From contig JAVBMB010000038.1 of NCBI GenBank assembly GCA_031552995.1, forward strand, positions 1 through 25,690: a DNA stretch of 25,690 bases. Direction: 5' to 3'. The notes below the pieces were generated by a model that worked only from the letters and a program-made list of their open reading frames with translations, ran no database searches and was not told the origin of the DNA. Positions within the stretch are counted from its first letter, which is position 1, and each line of letters starts with the position of its first letter. Position numbers and translations under genes: made by a program. This document shows positions 1-6,945 of the stretch, piece after piece. This DNA comes from JAVBMB01 sp031552995. Its GTDB lineage: Bacteria > Bacillota > Clostridia > Oscillospirales > Butyricicoccaceae.

Positions 1-1
1 C

Positions 2-532
2 GAAAAGGTATATGACCGCACACGCTTAATAATGCAAGAGGTCGGAGACAAACGGGTCAACGCGCTCTATCTGCTTGGCGGCGAAGGTCAGAATGTTCTG
101 GCAAAGGGGTCTTATCACGCCGGGCTGATGGATATGCTTACAAACAACCTCGCCGTTGTTGACAACCCATCCGCCAAAGGCACCGGAAATGCCGTGGATA
201 TGGAACAGATTGCCGTTTGGAACCCCGATTTTATCGTATTTGCGCCGGGCGGAATCTATTCAGCAGCGGCTGATATGAATACGTGGGGCGAAATTACGGC
301 CATAGCCGGCAAAAATTATGTCGAAGTGCCCGAGGGCCCGCACAACTGGATGGGAAATCCTCCTTCGGTGCAGCGCTATCTTGGGATGATTTGGCTGACG
401 GCGGTGCTGTATCCCGACCTGTGTGATTATGATGTAAAGGCCGAGGTGCTTGAATACTATAAACTGTTTTACGGCTGCGCGCTGACGGACGCACGGTACG
501 AAGAACTTACGAAAAATGCGTTTTTGGGGTGA
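2..532 (+). CDS. Class III ABC substrate-binding protein, 3' part (5' end outside window)
   Basis: The reading frame is open from the window edge to TGA at 530-532, so only the C-terminal ~176 residues are present. The visible part resembles the C-terminal lobe of FecB/BtuF-type (PF01497) binding proteins: a stretch ending 'WNPDFIVFAPGG', then 'GNPPSVQRYLGMIWL' and a helical end. Such proteins capture iron-siderophore, cobalamin or, in the MolA subgroup, molybdate/tungstate outside the membrane for an ABC importer. Signal peptide and lipobox would lie upstream. It overlaps or abuts the next gene and leads into mobB, so molybdate or tungstate is an attractive ligand, but that is inference from context; an iron or corrinoid ligand is equally compatible with the fold. 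The ATG at 32 is internal, not the true start. Confidence 0.8.
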   Translation, partial: EKVYDRTRLIMQEVGDKRVNALYLLGGEGQNVLAKGSYHAGLMDMLTNNLAVVDNPSAKGTGNAVDMEQIAVWNPDFIVFAPGGIYSAAADMNTWGEITAIAGKNYVEVPEGPHNWMGNPPSVQRYLGMIWLTAVLYPDLCDYDVKAEVLEYYKLFYGCALTDARYEELTKNAFLG

Positions 533-537
533 TTAAT

Positions 538-1068
538 ATGCACGCACTGGTTATCGGCGAGCGCGGCGCGGGTAAAAGCACGCTGATAAAGCGCCTGACC
601 GCTGAGCTCGGCATGCGGATATACGGGTTTGAGACGAAAAAAGAGGATTCCCTGGCGGATGAAATAAACGGCAGCCCGGTCTACATCTACGAAGCCGGGC
701 TGCCGCATGTGCAGCGGGAGGATAATCTTGTCGGATACTGCCTGAACAGGCACAGCGAAGCGAAAAGCGCGGCCTTTGACCGCTTTGCCGCAAAAATGCT
801 TGCGCAGCCCGCAAGTGGCGGCATTATAATCATGGACGAGCTGGGATTTATGGAGTCCTCCGCCGAAGCCTTCTGCGCTGCCGTTATGTCGCTGCTTGAC
901 GGCAGCGTTCCGGTCATCGCGGCGGTCAAAACCAAGGATGCGCCGTTTTTGAACGCCGTGCGCGCTCACCCCGCCTGCAAATGCTTTTACATAACTGAGG
1001 GGAACAGAGACGAAATATATGCCGAGGTACTGGACTTTGTTCGCCGCCGAACAGGAGAAGAGCTGTGA
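538..1068 (+). CDS. THEP1-like P-loop NTPase
   Basis: A 176-residue protein of the NTPase_1/THEP1 type (PF03266). The N-terminus carries a Walker A 'GERGAGKST', followed by 'YGFETKKE' (the family's GFxT segment). A Walker B-like 'IIIMDELGFMESS' matches the family's DEIGxME signature, and 'EGNRDEI' near the C-terminus matches its ENRD motif. These enzymes hydrolyse nucleoside triphosphates; their physiological role is poorly defined. I chose ATG 538 because GGGGTGA at 526-532 sits five bases upstream. A GTG at 529 is in frame and would overlap the previous stop, and cannot be excluded. The stop overlaps the GTG of mobB, so translation is probably coupled. Location after a binding protein and before mobB suggests a role in metal uptake or cofactor handling, which is inference. 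Confidence 0.82.
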   Translation: MHALVIGERGAGKSTLIKRLTAELGMRIYGFETKKEDSLADEINGSPVYIYEAGLPHVQREDNLVGYCLNRHSEAKSAAFDRFAAKMLAQPASGGIIIMDELGFMESSAEAFCAAVMSLLDGSVPVIAAVKTKDAPFLNAVRAHPACKCFYITEGNRDEIYAEVLDFVRRRTGEEL

Positions 1069-1625
1069 GTATAATACCTGCCGTCGCTTTTGTCGCCTAT
1101 TCGGGCACGGGAAAGACAACCTTGATTGAAAAACTTGTCATTGGCTTCAAAGCGCAGGGGATGCGAATTGCTGTGATAAAGCATGACGCGCACGATTTTG
1201 AGATTGATTATGAGGGTAAGGACTCGTGGAGGTTCACCAAAGCCGGGGCGGATATTTCGCTTATCAGCTCGGCCAGAAAGACCGCCATAATAGAGCGGCG
1301 CGAACGCACGCTTCGGCAGAATATTTCCGCGATTCATGATGTGGACCTGATTCTCATCGAGGGCTATAGCGAGGAATCGATTTGTAAAATTGGGATTTGC
1401 CGAAAAGCGACAGGCAAGGGCCTGCCCGGCGAGGCGGGCGGCTTCTTTGCCGTTGTAACCGACGATGACAGCCTTGCCGTTGTTTCGCCGCGCTTTGCGC
1501 TTGACGATATCCCGGGCCTGCAGACGTTTATCCGGGAGAATCTGTGCCGCTTTGCGTCATACGCAGAGATAGCGGAGCAACCCGGTACTGCAAATATTCC
1601 GCCTGCCGGCAGCGTGCCGCGCTGA
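1065..1625 (+). CDS. mobB: Molybdopterin-guanine dinucleotide biosynthesis adaptor MobB
   Basis: A 186-residue MobB-type GTP-binding protein that assists MobA in converting Mo-molybdopterin to the guanine dinucleotide cofactor in the cytoplasm. Visible motifs are the P-loop 'AYSGTGKTTL' near residue 11, 'VIKHDAHDFEIDYEGKDSW' (the family's KHxxH...D..GKD/W region), 'AGAD' with a following hydrophobic strand, 'LILIEGYS' (Walker B-like, the family's IEG motif), and 'FAVVTDD' late in the protein. Start is GTG 1065, overlapping the upstream stop by four bases (GTGA). Length is slightly above the usual ~170 residues; the last ~17 residues (after 'AEIAEQ') look unconserved. It converges on the recombinase gene with a 35-base gap. 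mobA lies 21 kb away on the other strand, beside the DmsA-type enzyme it probably serves. Confidence 0.92.
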   Translation: MSIIPAVAFVAYSGTGKTTLIEKLVIGFKAQGMRIAVIKHDAHDFEIDYEGKDSWRFTKAGADISLISSARKTAIIERRERTLRQNISAIHDVDLILIEGYSEESICKIGICRKATGKGLPGEAGGFFAVVTDDDSLAVVSPRFALDDIPGLQTFIRENLCRFASYAEIAEQPGTANIPPAGSVPR

Positions 1626-1660
1626 GCCGGGGCTGCGTAGATATCGTTTTGCCGGCCGCG

Positions 1661-3166
1661 TCATCCGGCAGAAGAGACATTCAGGTCGCGCAGATATATA
1701 TCGACATTGCCGTGCGCGTCGACCTCAATTTTTTGAACAATCTTTTTCAGCTGCGCGTTTGTAAGGCGGCGCACATCTGCGATATCATGAGCCGTACCGA
1801 ATGTGCGCGATATTATGTCGGCCAGCGTGCCTATGTCCGTGCCGCGTCCTTTAAGCGCTGTCAGCTCGCGCTCCAGCCGGGCTGTCTCGCTGCACATTCC
1901 GCTGATTTTTTCGTTCAGCTCCCCGCGCGTTATCAGGTCGTCGGCGTACATGTCCATGTATTTTCGGCGGCTTTTTTCAAGTTTGCCAAGTGCGGCGCGC
2001 AGCTCATTCTCGTCACTTTGATTCCCGCTTCTCGAATAATATGCCCGCTCGAACTCCGCGGCGGCATGCTTCATCACTTGCTTTTTTGACAGCAGTATTT
2101 CGGAGAAATATGTACTGAGCGCGGCAATAAGGTCATCTTCATCCACAGCGACGGCGTTCGGGCAGTTAAGAGCGCCTTGGCCGCTATGCCCGCTGCATAT
2201 CCAGCGCACAAATGTGTTTTTATACTCGCGCACTGTCCGGCGGAACGACCTGCCGCACCCGCCGCACTTAATCAGCGTGGAATACAAATGACTGCCGCTG
2301 TGCCGCTGCCGGTCAACTTTGAAGGCCCGTCCGCGCTCGCTCATAATATGTCCGGCTCTTTCAAACATGCTTCGCGTGATGATTCCCAGCGCGGGGTTTT
2401 CGGTTACAAACCAGTCGCATTCGGCTTTTTCGGCGCGTGCGCCGGTAAGAAAGTCGGATATCTCCTGCTTGCCGTTGATGATTTTGCCGGTGTATAACTC
2501 GTTTGAAAGTATGCGGCACACGGCGTTCTGGCTCCACGCGCAGCCGCGCTTTGTCTTTATGCCACGAGAGTTCAGCAGGTTTGAAATTTTTGCCGCGCCA
2601 TACCCGTCATCGACATACCACGAATAAATCCGGCGTATGATATCGGCCTCCCGCGTGTCGATTTTAAGGCTGAAATAATCGCCGGCAGTCTTTTCATAGC
2701 CATAGACAAGGTTTGGAACCCGGCCTTTACCGGCGTTAAGCTGCTTGCCGAACTTGATGCGCTTGCTTGTGTTGGCGCTCTCCTCCTGCGCCAGCGCGCC
2801 GAAGATGGTCAGCACAAACTCCGACTGGCCGAGAACCGACATATTGGAGGTCAGGAATGTGGTCTCTATGCCCAGCGCCTTGAGTGTGCGGATGCTCTGC
2901 AGCAGGTCGACCGTGTTGCGGGCAAAACGGGAGATGTCTTTGACCACTACCATATCAAAATGGCCGCGTTGCGCGTCGCGCAGCAAAGCCTGAAACTCGA
3001 TTCTGTTCTTTATTTTTGTACCTGAGATTCCCTCATCGGCATATAGCCTCACCAAGCGGTGGCCGTTCTTTTCGGTATAGTCCGAAAAGAACTTTTTTTG
3101 CGTTTCAAGGCTGTTCAGCTGGTCGGTCTTGTCAGTTGAAACCCGGCAGTACGCGGCAACGTTCAT
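1661..3166 (-). CDS. Large serine recombinase (resolvase + recombinase + zinc ribbon)
   Basis: A 501-residue site-specific recombinase. With the start at 3166 the catalytic serine falls at residue 10 ('AYCRVS'), as in resolvases, and 'GGGGTG' lies just upstream of the ATG, so I prefer this over an in-frame ATG at 3205. Domains in order: catalytic domain ~1-145 with 'DEGISG', 'VVKDISRFARN' and 'ALAQEES'; recombinase domain ~150-265 containing 'VPNLVYGYEK'; zinc-ribbon ~295-345 with 'CGGCGRSF' and a second pair in 'CSGHSGQGALNC'; then a charged coiled-coil near 380-440. Such enzymes cut and rejoin DNA at short att sites to move integrative elements or prophages, or excise internal DNA. No other phage or transfer genes are beside it, so it may be a solitary integration remnant. 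It converges with mobB. Confidence 0.93.
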   Translation of the reverse strand: MNVAAYCRVSTDKTDQLNSLETQKKFFSDYTEKNGHRLVRLYADEGISGTKIKNRIEFQALLRDAQRGHFDMVVVKDISRFARNTVDLLQSIRTLKALGIETTFLTSNMSVLGQSEFVLTIFGALAQEESANTSKRIKFGKQLNAGKGRVPNLVYGYEKTAGDYFSLKIDTREADIIRRIYSWYVDDGYGAAKISNLLNSRGIKTKRGCAWSQNAVCRILSNELYTGKIINGKQEISDFLTGARAEKAECDWFVTENPALGIITRSMFERAGHIMSERGRAFKVDRQRHSGSHLYSTLIKCGGCGRSFRRTVREYKNTFVRWICSGHSGQGALNCPNAVAVDEDDLIAALSTYFSEILLSKKQVMKHAAAEFERAYYSRSGNQSDENELRAALGKLEKSRRKYMDMYADDLITRGELNEKISGMCSETARLERELTALKGRGTDIGTLADIISRTFGTAHDIADVRRLTNAQLKKIVQKIEVDAHGNVDIYLRDLNVSSAG

Positions 3167-3201
3167 TAGCTGCACCCCGTAACAGTAGTAATTATGCTTG
3201 T

Positions 3202-3280
3202 CCATGCCGCAGCAAGGGCAGGCATGGTATATATATACTTGTTCGGATTGGTCATTATGCCGCTTCTATTTAAGAACAAG
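3202..3280. repeat. Two inverted repeats in the recombinase/small-gene divergent region
   Basis: CCATGCC (3202-3208) pairs with GGCATGG (3221-3227) across 12 bases, and CTTGTTC (3238-3244) pairs with GAACAAG (3274-3280) across 29 bases. Both lie between the divergent starts of the recombinase (3166) and the small gene (3330). They could be operator or recombinase-binding sites. Function is not shown by the sequence. Confidence 0.4.
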
Positions 3281-3329
3281 CACGCATAAAGATTTGTAGA
3301 CAATACTGTGAAAAGCGGGGCGGCAACTG

Positions 3330-3497
3330 TTGGAGAAGCCAAAGCTGAGTTACACCTTCCATAATCCAAACACGGCTGAGGAGACGGCGGATTACATATT
3401 GAAGCTTTTCGTCGATGCAGGGATGAGCCTGCTGGAGATGAAAATCGATGAGGAGAGTAAAAGCACGTCGCCGGACGATGCCGGGCAGGCGCGTTAG
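3330..3497 (+). CDS. Small recombinase-associated protein (55 codons, TTG start)
   Basis: A short reading frame opens with TTG at 3330 behind a GGGGCGG (3316-3322) and ends at TAG 3495-3497. The product begins 'LEKPKLSYTFHNPNTAEETA' and continues into a predicted helix ending about residue 40, with a polar tail rich in D, E, K and S. I recall very similar ~60-residue hypothetical proteins starting (M)EKxKLxYTFHNPN beside serine recombinases in Clostridia; that is memory, not a search. The gene is divergent from the recombinase and ends 13 bases before a strong hairpin, which supports it as a real transcription unit. No enzyme motif is visible and its function is unknown; a helper or excision accessory role for the recombinase is only a guess. 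Confidence 0.7.
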   Translation: MEKPKLSYTFHNPNTAEETADYILKLFVDAGMSLLEMKIDEESKSTSPDDAGQAR

Positions 3498-3509
3498 GCG
3501 GGTAAGCTC

Positions 3510-3538
3510 AAAGGACGTGGCCGCCGGCCACGTCCTTT
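3510..3538. terminator. Bidirectional hairpin terminator
   Basis: A perfect 14-bp inverted repeat around a single central base (AAAGGACGTGGCCG and its complement) lies between the convergent ends of the small gene (3497) and the regulator (3568). The A and T ends give short U-tracts on both strands. Position and symmetry fit a shared intrinsic terminator. Confidence 0.7.
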
Positions 3539-3567
3539 GGAATATATCAGCCGGTGCGCAAAAAGTA

Positions 3568-4830
3568 TTACCCCTCGTACATGCGGCTTTGACTGATGTT
3601 ATACAGCTCCATTTTCCGGTACAGTGTGGCGATGCCTATGCCAAGCGCGTTTGCAGCCGCGGCCTTTGGATGCGGGTCTGACGAAAACGCATTCAGCGCC
3701 ATGATAATCAAATCCTTCTCGGCGTGCGCAATGCTGAAGTCATAATCCGGCTCGCCGCTTGTCTTGCGGTTTATCAGGTCGTCAAGCAGCCCGGCGGGAA
3801 GCTCTCCCTCAATTTCATCGCTTGCCCGCGCCGCCGAGAGCAAAAGCGATTCAAGCTCGTACATATTCCCCGGCCAGTCATATTTCATCATACGCTCGAT
3901 AAGCTTTGCGCCAACCCTGAACTTTCGGTTTGTCAGCCTGTTTGCGCGCCACATAAAATGCTCGGCCAGCGCCGGGATATCGTCCCTGCGCTGCCGCAGC
4001 GAGGGGACGGCAATGGTCTCGGCTGTAAGAGTATCGTATAGATTGCGATGCAGCTCGCCGCGGCGCAGCAGCAGCAGTAAATCGGCGCTTGTTGCGCAGA
4101 TGAGTTTATAGTTGCCTATGACGGCGTTGCGAAGGATAAAAAACAGTATGTCCTGGCTGTAATGGCTGAAGTTGGCAATTTCGTCTATGTAAAACGTGTG
4201 GGAGCTCAGCCGCTCAAGAAGGCTGCTCATGTCCTCATCTGCGACGCGCGTGAACTCCGCGAACTCAAAATTATCGCGCAGGCATATAATGCTCCCAGGC
4301 GCGAAAGCGCCCTCTGCATGCATGCATCTGGCAAGAGATTCCTTGCCGGTGCCGCTCTCGCCGCGCAGCAGAACCGGCTGCCCAGGGCTTGTGGCCCGGC
4401 GGCATGCGGCTATTGTATCCAGAAATACCCGCGAGTGCCCTATAAGGTTTTCGAACAGATGCATAGGCTCGGCGTCGGCACGGATATCACTGATAAAACC
4501 GTCAAGCAAAATCAGCTCGGCAGTGTCTCCTTCACACAGATAGCGCCTGCCGCGCAGCTTATATGTGTGTTCGTATATCTCGATTTCGAAGTTTGCCGAC
4601 ACGCCGTGCTGTGAAGTGCGGCTGATAGAAAAATGCCTGATTTTGCGCAGATATTGAAGCTGCTTAAGGTTGAAGCCGAGCGTAAGCTCGCACCGATGAT
4701 TGACAATAAGCGGTTCTCCGGAGCGTGTAAGCACCATGGCCGGCGTGGAGAGATGCCCGATGAGTACAGTGGCGATGCTGTCGCTGCAGTCGAAAGCTGC
4801 CCGCTGTAGATTATTTATAGTAATATCCAC
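3568..4830 (-). CDS. NtrC/TyrR-like regulator with degenerate sigma-54 AAA+ domain
   Basis: A 420-residue regulator. Residues ~20-120 look like a PAS-type sensor ('PAMVLTRSGEPLIVNHRCE'). An AAA+ domain spans ~125-345 with Walker A 'GESGTGKE' (157-164) and Walker B 'FYIDEI' (213-218), and a Fis-type helix-turn-helix closes the protein ('AAANALGIGIATLYRKM'). The loop that should carry GAFTGA, which contacts sigma-54, is absent. The usual FRxDLxxRL segment reads 'LHRNLYDTL', and the sensor-II Arg of GNVREL is Tyr in 'GNMYEL'. ATP hydrolysis and sigma-54 activation are therefore doubtful; a TyrR-like sigma-70 regulator is more likely. Start is GTG 4830 behind GGTGA. It is divergent from the peptide transporter operon and may sense a peptide or amino acid to control it, which is inference. 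Confidence 0.85.
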   Translation of the reverse strand: MDITINNLQRAAFDCSDSIATVLIGHLSTPAMVLTRSGEPLIVNHRCELTLGFNLKQLQYLRKIRHFSISRTSQHGVSANFEIEIYEHTYKLRGRRYLCEGDTAELILLDGFISDIRADAEPMHLFENLIGHSRVFLDTIAACRRATSPGQPVLLRGESGTGKESLARCMHAEGAFAPGSIICLRDNFEFAEFTRVADEDMSSLLERLSSHTFYIDEIANFSHYSQDILFFILRNAVIGNYKLICATSADLLLLLRRGELHRNLYDTLTAETIAVPSLRQRRDDIPALAEHFMWRANRLTNRKFRVGAKLIERMMKYDWPGNMYELESLLLSAARASDEIEGELPAGLLDDLINRKTSGEPDYDFSIAHAEKDLIIMALNAFSSDPHPKAAAANALGIGIATLYRKMELYNISQSRMYEG

Positions 4831-4872
4831 ATTATTTCACCACTTTCCACAACTGATTATCATTTTGATAAT

Positions 4873-4901
4873 AATATATCATTATTATAACGATTATTCA
4901 A
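4873..4901 (-). promoter_or_regulatory. Sigma-70-type promoter for the regulator gene
   Basis: On the minus strand TTGAAT (4896-4901) and TATATT (4873-4878) are separated by 17 bases, 43 bases upstream of the GTG start at 4830, in very AT-rich DNA. No sigma-54 -24/-12 pair was seen here. Confidence 0.55.
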
Positions 4902-4944
4902 CTTAAGCGGAGGAATTTGAGTTTTTGTTATGATATCACTTTTT

Positions 4945-4959
4945 TTAACAGTCTGTTAA
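4945..4959. promoter_or_regulatory. Palindromic operator candidate TTAACAGTCTGTTAA
   Basis: A perfect 15-base palindrome in the divergent region, with a further AAACAG (4977-4982) and CTGTTT (4996-5001) pair nearby using the same AACAG half-site. It is a natural candidate for binding by the Fis-type HTH of the adjacent regulator; there is no direct evidence for which protein binds. Confidence 0.5.
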
Positions 4960-5148
4960 TACTAAAATAAAAATACAAACAGATACCGTGTTTTGCTGTT
5001 TGGTCAGATGAAAAGCCGTTATGTGATACATTGTTATGGTAGGTCGTTGGTTGATGCCGGCTTGTGTTGGCTTATGATGCGATTACTGTCTCATACGTAT
5101 CATTTTTTAATACCGGATTCGCAATAAACATGAAAGGGGAGTGGGCAT

Positions 5149-6087
5149 TTGCTGAATTACATAGTAAGGCGCGTGTTTCAGGGCTTTTTGCTTGTGCTTG
5201 CCGTGTCGTTTGCCGTGTTCATGCTGCTTAACCTGATGCCCGGTGACCCGATAGAATCGCTTCTGTCGGATCGTGTTTCGGACGTGAAAAAAGAGGAAAT
5301 GCGCGAAAAATGGGGCCTTAACAAGCCGCTGCCGGAGCAGTATTTCAACTGGCTGACTCGCGTTTTGAGCGGGGATTTAGGCGCATCGCTCAACTCTAAC
5401 ATCAGCATTGCCGAGACGCTGAAGAGCCGTCTGCCGATAAGCCTTAAGCTGTGCGGTATGGCAATGCTTATTCAGGTGATGCTGTCCGTCCCGCTTGGGC
5501 TTGTGGCCGCCTATCACAGGGGCGGGCGTTTCGACCGGTTTATCATGGGATACTCGATGATTACGGCCGCTATACCCACATTCTGGATAGGTATGGTGCT
5601 GATTCTCATCTTTGTTGTCGCGCTTAAATGGCTGCCTGTAACCGGGGAGCTGACATGGAAGCGCTATGTGCTGCCGGTTATAGCTATGGTTCTCGGCGGA
5701 GTGTCAAGCAATATCCGCCTTACGCGAAGCGAGGTGCTGGGCGTCGTGCGGGAAAAATATGTGACTACAGCCTACGCAAAAGGGCTTACGAACAATCAGG
5801 TCATGTTCAAGCATGTGCTACGCAACGCGCTTATACTCGTCGTAGTCTCGGCCTTTATGAGCTTGCCCTGGGTTGTGGCCGGTGCCGTGATAATGGAAAA
5901 TGTGTTCTCGCTGCCGGGTATGGGTTCGTGGATGACAAAATCCGTCATAGCGCAGGACTTCCCGGTGGTGCAGGCATGCCTGCTGATAATATCGGCTCTC
6001 GTTGTCATATCTAACCTGATTGGAGACATATGCACTGCACTGCTTGACCCGCGCATTCGCGCGTCTATCAGCGGAGGTGCGCAATGA
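5149..6087 (+). CDS. dppB: Peptide ABC transporter permease, DppB/OppB type
   Basis: A 312-residue inner permease of the dipeptide/oligopeptide/nickel importer family. It begins 'MLNYIVRRVFQGFLLVLAVSFAVF' (first membrane helix and the family's RR start), followed by 'LMPGDPIE', an extracellular segment to ~95, and five more hydrophobic spans. The cytoplasmic EAA loop is 'YVTTAYAKGLTNNQVMFKHVLRNAL' around residues 205-228, which docks with the ATPases. The typical family end 'LIGDICTALLDPRIR' is present. The start is TTG 5149, supported by GAAAGGGGAG at 5133-5142 and the conserved N-terminus. It overlaps the next gene by four bases (ATGA). It is the first gene of the operon. Peptide uptake is likely from the downstream peptidases; nickel cannot be excluded from this subunit alone. 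Confidence 0.93.
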   Translation: MLNYIVRRVFQGFLLVLAVSFAVFMLLNLMPGDPIESLLSDRVSDVKKEEMREKWGLNKPLPEQYFNWLTRVLSGDLGASLNSNISIAETLKSRLPISLKLCGMAMLIQVMLSVPLGLVAAYHRGGRFDRFIMGYSMITAAIPTFWIGMVLILIFVVALKWLPVTGELTWKRYVLPVIAMVLGGVSSNIRLTRSEVLGVVREKYVTTAYAKGLTNNQVMFKHVLRNALILVVVSAFMSLPWVVAGAVIMENVFSLPGMGSWMTKSVIAQDFPVVQACLLIISALVVISNLIGDICTALLDPRIRASISGGAQ

Positions 6088-6935
6088 ACAGAATGCAGAG
6101 ATTCATGGAAGGTATGCGCCGTTTCTGGCGCAACACAAGCTGCGCGGTAGGGCTGATTATGATTGTGGTGCTTGTGCTGATTGCGCTGTTTCAAAATCAG
6201 CTCGCGCCGTTTAGTTTAGAGGATGCCGACGTCACACACAGGCTGGAGGCGCCAAGCGGCGTCAACCTGTTTGGCACGGATGAATACGGCCGCGATGTAT
6301 TGAGCCGCACGGTATACGGTGTGGGGCTTGCGCTGCGCGCCGCGCTGCTTGGGGCGGTAATCGAGCTTGCAATCGGCGTGACGCTCGGGCTGGTTTCTGG
6401 GTTCTTTGGAGGGTGGATTGACACGGTCATCACATTTATCGGCGACATGATATGGTCGTTGCCGTCGGTAATAATCGCAATGGCGATAGTTATGTTTCTT
6501 GGCAAGAGCCTTGACAATGTAATACTGGCGCTGGCGCTGGCGGGCTGGCCGCGCTACGCGCGCATAGTCCGCGCAAAGACGATGTCAATCAAAAGCCAGC
6601 CGTATGTCGAAACCGGCGCCGCGTTCGGCGAGAGCAAAGCGGCGCTGATATTCCTTTATGTGTTCCCGAATATCGTTCCGTCAATGCTCGTCATGGCGTC
6701 GATATCTATGCCCGGCTTTATTGGATCGACGACGACGCTAAGCTTCCTGGGCATGGGCGCGCAGCCGCCGTCACCCGACTGGGGGCTTGCGATATCGCGC
6801 GGTGCCAGCCTGATATTCCGCGCGCCGTGGCTGGCGATATTCCCATGTCTTGCGCTGATGTACACAATCATCGCGTTCAGTCTGTTCGGCGAGGGGCTGC
6901 GGGATATGATTGACCCGCGCCTCAAACCGATGTGA
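6084..6935 (+). CDS. dppC: Peptide ABC transporter permease, DppC/OppC type
   Basis: A 283-residue second permease that pairs with the preceding DppB-like subunit. The N-terminal helix (~20-45) belongs to the OppC_N segment, followed by 'HRLEAPSGVNLFGTDEYGRDVLSRTVYG', the hallmark DexGRDxxSR region of OppC proteins. Further membrane helices follow, then the EAA loop 'YVETGAAFGESKAALIFLYVFPNI' and the conserved 'LSFLGMGAQPPSPDWGLAIS'. It ends 'GEGLRDMIDPRLKPM', typical for the family. ATG 6084 overlaps the upstream stop as ATGA, indicating translational coupling. Downstream, an AGGGGGGC ribosome site for the ATPase overlaps its stop codon. Confidence 0.94.
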   Translation: MNRMQRFMEGMRRFWRNTSCAVGLIMIVVLVLIALFQNQLAPFSLEDADVTHRLEAPSGVNLFGTDEYGRDVLSRTVYGVGLALRAALLGAVIELAIGVTLGLVSGFFGGWIDTVITFIGDMIWSLPSVIIAMAIVMFLGKSLDNVILALALAGWPRYARIVRAKTMSIKSQPYVETGAAFGESKAALIFLYVFPNIVPSMLVMASISMPGFIGSTTTLSFLGMGAQPPSPDWGLAISRGASLIFRAPWLAIFPCLALMYTIIAFSLFGEGLRDMIDPRLKPM

Positions 6936-6945
6936 GGGGGGCGAT

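Larger units (their letters stand above)
4831..5148. other. Divergent control region between regulator and peptide operon
   Basis: This 318-base stretch has no gene. It holds the regulator's promoter, the palindrome at 4945-4959, a second AACAG/CTGTT pair at 4977-5001, and a long leader before the TTG start at 5149 (SD GAAAGGGGAG at 5133-5142). I could not pick a convincing -35/-10 pair for the operon. Confidence 0.6.

Noticed and set aside
469..1119. 216-codon minus-strand frame opposite the NTPase gene
   Set aside because: It is fully antisense to the NTPase with its P-loop and DEIGxME motifs, and has no ribosome site or recognisable motif.
4831..5148. Sigma-54 (-24/-12) promoter for the peptide operon
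   Set aside because: The nearest match, GGCTTATGATGC around 5069-5080, has GG and GC only ten bases apart instead of twelve, and the regulator lacks GAFTGA.
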